Assembly (NCBI GenBank): GCA_030154385.1
Contig: JASKJZ010000157.1
Coordinates: forward strand, 1-6,309
Source of the DNA: Clostridiales bacterium
Lineage (GTDB): Bacteria; Bacillota_A; Clostridia; Lachnospirales; Lachnospiraceae
Direction of reading: 5' to 3'
DNA length: 6,309 bases
Notes under the pieces: model-generated
Seen by the model: the letters and a program-made list of their open reading frames with translations, nothing else
The model's database searches: none
What the model was told of the DNA's origin: nothing
Position numbers and translations under genes: made by a program
In this document: in pieces, positions 3,333 through 6,309 of the stretch
How the letters are laid out: the number at the start of each line of letters is the position of its first letter
How positions within the stretch are numbered: the stretch's first letter is position 1

Positions 3333-6309
3333 ATGAAAAAAAGATGCATGGCTCTTTTTTTGGTCATTGCCATGGTACTTACGGGGATACCACAGCTTGG
3401 TACTTCCGTGAGCTTGGCGGCGCAGGTCGATTATGAAAAACTAACCCTGCAAGAGGCAAAGGCAATCTATATGGATGCCAATCAAAGCATGGATACTCGG
3501 ATTGCAGCCTTATTACCACAGATGACCTTGGAGGAGAAGGCAGCACAGATGGTGCAGCCAGAACAGAACGGGGATGCTACCCCAGAGGTTGTAAAAACAA
3601 AAGGGATTGGCTCAATCTTAAGTGGTGGGGGTTCGGCTCCAAAGAGCGGAAATACCACCAAAGACTGGGAAGACAGAGTCAACGCATTTAAACAGGCAGC
3701 AAAGGAGAGCAGGCTTGGTATACCGCTAATCTACGGTGTGGATGCCGTACATGGAAACAATAACGTAGACAATACCGTTATTTTTCCACACAACATAGGA
3801 CTTGGTGCAAGCAACGATGCAGCACTGGTGGAACAGGTAGGAGCGGCCGCCGCCGAGGAGATTCGGGCGACGGGAATTCAGTGGACCTTTGCACCGACTT
3901 TAGGTGTTGTTTATAGCGAGCGCTGGGGAAGATTTTACGAAAGCTTTGGCGAAAATCCGGACTTGGTAGCCAACATGGGTGCTGCTTATGTAAAAGGGTT
4001 TCAGGGAACGGGGGATTCACTTTTTGCAAGCAATAAGGTAGCAGCAACCGCCAAGCACTATATTGGTGAGGGGCAGACAGCAAATGGAGTCAACCAAGGA
4101 AATGTAGAGCTTAGTAAAGAGGCCTTTGATCAGCTTTTGGTAACGGATGGATTATTAAAGCCATACGAAGAAGCTATAAAAGCGGGCGCAAGGACCGTGA
4201 TGGTATCGTATAACAGTGTGGATGGGCTAAAGTGCCATGGAAACGAGCATCTGATCATGGATGTGCTAAAGGGCAAAAAGACCACACAAAATCCACTTGG
4301 TCTTGGATTTACTGGCTTTGTGGTAAGTGACTATAACGGAATTGATCAATTAAATGGCACCTATAAAGAAAAAGTAGCAGCAAGTGTAAATGCAGGCGTC
4401 GATATGTTCATGGAGCCTTATGACTGGCAAAATTTTATAGATGCTTTAGTCGATAATGTATCCGATGGCAGCGTAAGCATAGAACGTGTGAATGATGCGG
4501 TTACCCGTATTTTACGTGTGAAAATGGAAATGGGACTGTTTGAAGAGGTAGTAGGAAGTCAAGCAGAGCAGGCACTTGTAGCAAAGGTTGGAAGCAGTGA
4601 ACATCGCCAGGTAGCAAAAGAAGCGGTTGAAAAGTCACTGGTACTGTTAAAAAATAATACCGTTGGCACAACAGGAAAGACGGCACTTGAGCTTTTAGCT
4701 GATGCAAAAAATATTTTAGTAGGCGGCTACAAGGCAAATGACATTGGAGCACAGTGTGGTGGATGGACGATTAGCTGGCAAGGCGGACTGGATGCCGATA
4801 AAGGCAGCGGCGGCGTCAAGGTTACAGCTGGTACCACCATCTATGAGGGTATCAAAGAAAAAGCAGGAAATGGTGTTAGTGTAAGCTATAATGCAAGAGG
4901 AATGATTGGCACTGGATATGACGTGGCGGTCATCGTTGCTGGTGAAACACCATATGCCGAAAGCAATGGAGATAAAACAGAAGAAGCACTGGTACTACCA
5001 ATCGAAGATCAAAATGTGATTAAAACAGCGATCGCGTCGGCAAAGCAAACGAATACCCCCGTCATATTAGTCCTTACCACAGGACGTCCGCTCGCAATAG
5101 CGGATTACGTGGATGGTGTGGATGCGATTGTAGAAGCTTGGCTTCCTGGAACTCAGGGAGATGGCGTTTCAGAGGTATTACTTGGGACAACCGAATTTAG
5201 TGGAACCCTTCCCGTAACATGGCCTTGGAGCCCAAAATATATTACCAGTAAGAGAAGCGATAGCAGCAAGGTACTCTTTCCTTATGGAACGGGTCTAAAA
5301 AAGGATGGTACATCCATTTTAGAGGGCGGCCAGACACAGATTCCGACCAACCGGCCAGACACAGGAGGAGATGACCCTTCTACGTCACTGGTTACAAGAA
5401 AGGGAGGAGTTGACATTGACCATTATAATGGGATATTAGAGGCAGAGTATGCCAATCCAACCTCTGGAACCTTTAGCTCCTATCATGTGGCAACCGGAAA
5501 AGAAACCGTAGATGGTCAAGAAATTGGATATCTGGAATGGAGCGCACAAAGCTGGGGAAATGGAAAATGGCTTGCTTATTTCCGTCAAGCGGGTACCTAT
5601 GATGTGACCCTTCGTATGAAGGTATCAAGTGTAGCTACCAATGAATTCAAATTTGGTGTCAGCACCGATGTAACAGGAGATGGCGCCACCACGGAGTTCA
5701 TCGCAACACAGGTAACGGGAGATAAGTACGAGGATGTTGTAATTTCGGGAATTGATATTCCAAAGAGCGGCTTATACGGGGTAAAGATTATGGATGGTGC
5801 AGAATCACCCTCTGGACGCATTAAGCTGGACTCTATGAAGTTTACCTGTACGAATCCCGTGGGAGAGAAAGATACCAGTGTGGATACCAGTATCGAAGAT
5901 CCCAAAAATGAGACACCAAAGGAGTCAGAGGGTGCGGTTATTGCAACGGACGCCGTGTCCGTGTATATGACTTCAACGGAGAATGCAGGCAATATGTCTT
6001 GGTATAAGTATCCCACCGAGATGGCAAATCAAATGACACAAAAGGATTCGCTTGATGTAACAGCAGTGGATAATCAGGCGCTTACGACCATAAACATCAA
6101 TCCGAATAAAACCTATCAGGAACTCTTAGGAATGGGAACGTCCTTAGAAGAATCCACGGTGAATAACCTATCACAGCTAAAGGATAGCATCCAGCAGCAA
6201 TTTATTGAAGACTTGGTAAATCCACAAAAGGGTGGCATGACCCTTTTCCGTGTGACAATCAAAATCATCAAAATCAGGAATACCTGGCAAATTGACCCTA
6301 ATAAGCTTG
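3333..6309 (+). CDS. Secreted multidomain glycoside hydrolase: GH3 beta-glucosidase/exo-glucanase, CBM6-like module, start of GH30 (3' end missing)
   Basis: The frame stays open for 992 codons to the window edge, so the gene is partial. Residues 1 to about 30 are a signal peptide (cut near SLAA). Residues about 52-658 form a GH3 module resembling plant exo-beta-glucanases and bacterial ExoP-type enzymes: GVDAVHGNNN (Asp137 in the glucose-binding pocket), ERWGRFYESFGENP (195-209), KHYIGEG (241-247), nucleophile Asp333 in VVSDYNGID, CGGWTISWQG (Trp478), acid/base candidate Glu543 in GETPYAESNGD, and AWLPGTQGDGVSEVLLG (602-618). Such enzymes remove glucose from beta-glucan or cello-oligosaccharide ends with retention. 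After a polar linker, residues about 693-840 form a CBM6-like beta-sandwich (ILEAEYANP at the start, lone-strand pattern GTYDVTLRMKV, end IKLDSMKFT). A Ser/Thr/Glu/Pro-rich linker (842-870) leads to a GH30 N-terminus (about 872-976; NPNKTYQELLGMGTSLEEST, GGMTLFRVTI). The GH30 catalytic glutamates would lie beyond the window. From residue 977 the sequence no longer looks like GH30. It is preceded by its own promoter and AAGGAGG. The likely role is extracellular beta-glycan breakdown; the exact substrate is not determinable here. Confidence 0.93.
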   Translation, partial: MKKRCMALFLVIAMVLTGIPQLGTSVSLAAQVDYEKLTLQEAKAIYMDANQSMDTRIAALLPQMTLEEKAAQMVQPEQNGDATPEVVKTKGIGSILSGGGSAPKSGNTTKDWEDRVNAFKQAAKESRLGIPLIYGVDAVHGNNNVDNTVIFPHNIGLGASNDAALVEQVGAAAAEEIRATGIQWTFAPTLGVVYSERWGRFYESFGENPDLVANMGAAYVKGFQGTGDSLFASNKVAATAKHYIGEGQTANGVNQGNVELSKEAFDQLLVTDGLLKPYEEAIKAGARTVMVSYNSVDGLKCHGNEHLIMDVLKGKKTTQNPLGLGFTGFVVSDYNGIDQLNGTYKEKVAASVNAGVDMFMEPYDWQNFIDALVDNVSDGSVSIERVNDAVTRILRVKMEMGLFEEVVGSQAEQALVAKVGSSEHRQVAKEAVEKSLVLLKNNTVGTTGKTALELLADAKNILVGGYKANDIGAQCGGWTISWQGGLDADKGSGGVKVTAGTTIYEGIKEKAGNGVSVSYNARGMIGTGYDVAVIVAGETPYAESNGDKTEEALVLPIEDQNVIKTAIASAKQTNTPVILVLTTGRPLAIADYVDGVDAIVEAWLPGTQGDGVSEVLLGTTEFSGTLPVTWPWSPKYITSKRSDSSKVLFPYGTGLKKDGTSILEGGQTQIPTNRPDTGGDDPSTSLVTRKGGVDIDHYNGILEAEYANPTSGTFSSYHVATGKETVDGQEIGYLEWSAQSWGNGKWLAYFRQAGTYDVTLRMKVSSVATNEFKFGVSTDVTGDGATTEFIATQVTGDKYEDVVISGIDIPKSGLYGVKIMDGAESPSGRIKLDSMKFTCTNPVGEKDTSVDTSIEDPKNETPKESEGAVIATDAVSVYMTSTENAGNMSWYKYPTEMANQMTQKDSLDVTAVDNQALTTININPNKTYQELLGMGTSLEESTVNNLSQLKDSIQQQFIEDLVNPQKGGMTLFRVTIKIIKIRNTWQIDPNKL
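6258..6276 (+). repeat. 9-bp tandem duplication in the GH30 region
   Basis: ATCAAAATC occurs twice in direct succession (6258-6266 and 6267-6275), plus one more matching base. It encodes IKI-IKI in frame and lies exactly where the GH30-like sequence stops. It may be a natural small duplication, slippage, or a sign of a misjoined end. Confidence 0.6.

Noticed and set aside
3155..3373. A 72-residue minus-strand frame over the terminator and glycoside hydrolase promoter
   Set aside because: It crosses a strong plus-strand terminator, promoter and Shine-Dalgarno site, and has no domain or good start signal.
5597..6016. A 139-residue open frame on the minus strand inside the glycoside hydrolase gene
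   Set aside because: It is antisense to the CBM6 and linker coding region, has no Shine-Dalgarno site or recognisable domain, and the opposite strand carries clear family sequence. Similar shorter frames at 3482-3682, 3778-4083, 4501-4752, 2518-2718 and several within 524-1734 are rejected for the same reason.
6261..6309. A separate minus-strand gene entering from the right edge
   Set aside because: About 16 open codons of plausible sequence are too few to support a gene. Kept only as a possible explanation for the loss of GH30 similarity.
1..6309. CRISPR arrays, tRNA or rRNA genes, insertion sequences, phage genes, riboswitches
   Set aside because: No regularly spaced repeats, cloverleaf, transposase or integrase sequence, or known riboswitch core was seen. 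All gaps between genes are under 200 bases and are explained by promoters and a terminator.

Overview
The window looks like chromosomal DNA from a low-to-mid GC Firmicute, most likely a fibre-degrading member of the Clostridia such as Lachnospiraceae. The grounds are strong purine-rich Shine-Dalgarno sites (AAGGAAGG, AAGGGAG, AAGGAGG), perfect TATAAT -10 boxes, a compact U-tract terminator, and three exported proteins with Gram-positive signal peptides. One of them is a lysine-rich Ig-like (Big_2 type) protein of a style common in Clostridia. I cannot name the species.

Layout. Positions 1-56 are the downstream flank of the first gene, with possible weak hairpins. Positions 57-2165 (minus strand) encode a 702-residue secreted serine hydrolase of the beta-lactamase/penicillin-binding fold with a long beta-rich C-terminal extension. 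Positions 2166-2323 are a 158-bp divergent control region. It holds a TATAAT box preceded by two 7-bp direct repeats spaced exactly like a Pho-type (OmpR/PhoB-family) response-regulator box. Positions 2324-3178 (plus strand) encode a 284-residue exported protein with one Ig-like domain and an unrecognised C-terminal domain, closed by a clear intrinsic terminator at 3192-3222. Positions 3223-3332 carry a second promoter with an unusual 10-bp inverted repeat around the -10 box and predicted start site. From 3333 to the right edge runs a large open gene (992 codons, 3' end missing) for a secreted multidomain glycoside hydrolase: GH3 catalytic module, CBM6-like carbohydrate-binding module, short linker, then the start of a GH30-type module.

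How the genes fit together. All three products carry signal peptides, so the locus is devoted to exported functions. The GH3/GH30 enzyme points to breakdown of a plant or fungal beta-glycan outside the cell, with the CBM6-like module holding the enzyme on its substrate. The serine hydrolase and the Ig-like protein may act at the cell surface, but nothing in the sequence ties them to the same pathway. The three genes appear to be separate transcription units.

No wholly new system is evident. The points most worth a second look are the Pho-box-like promoter, the inverted repeat around the GH3 promoter, the two-catalytic-domain architecture, and a sudden loss of GH30-like sequence at about 6261, just before the window ends at a HindIII recognition sequence.
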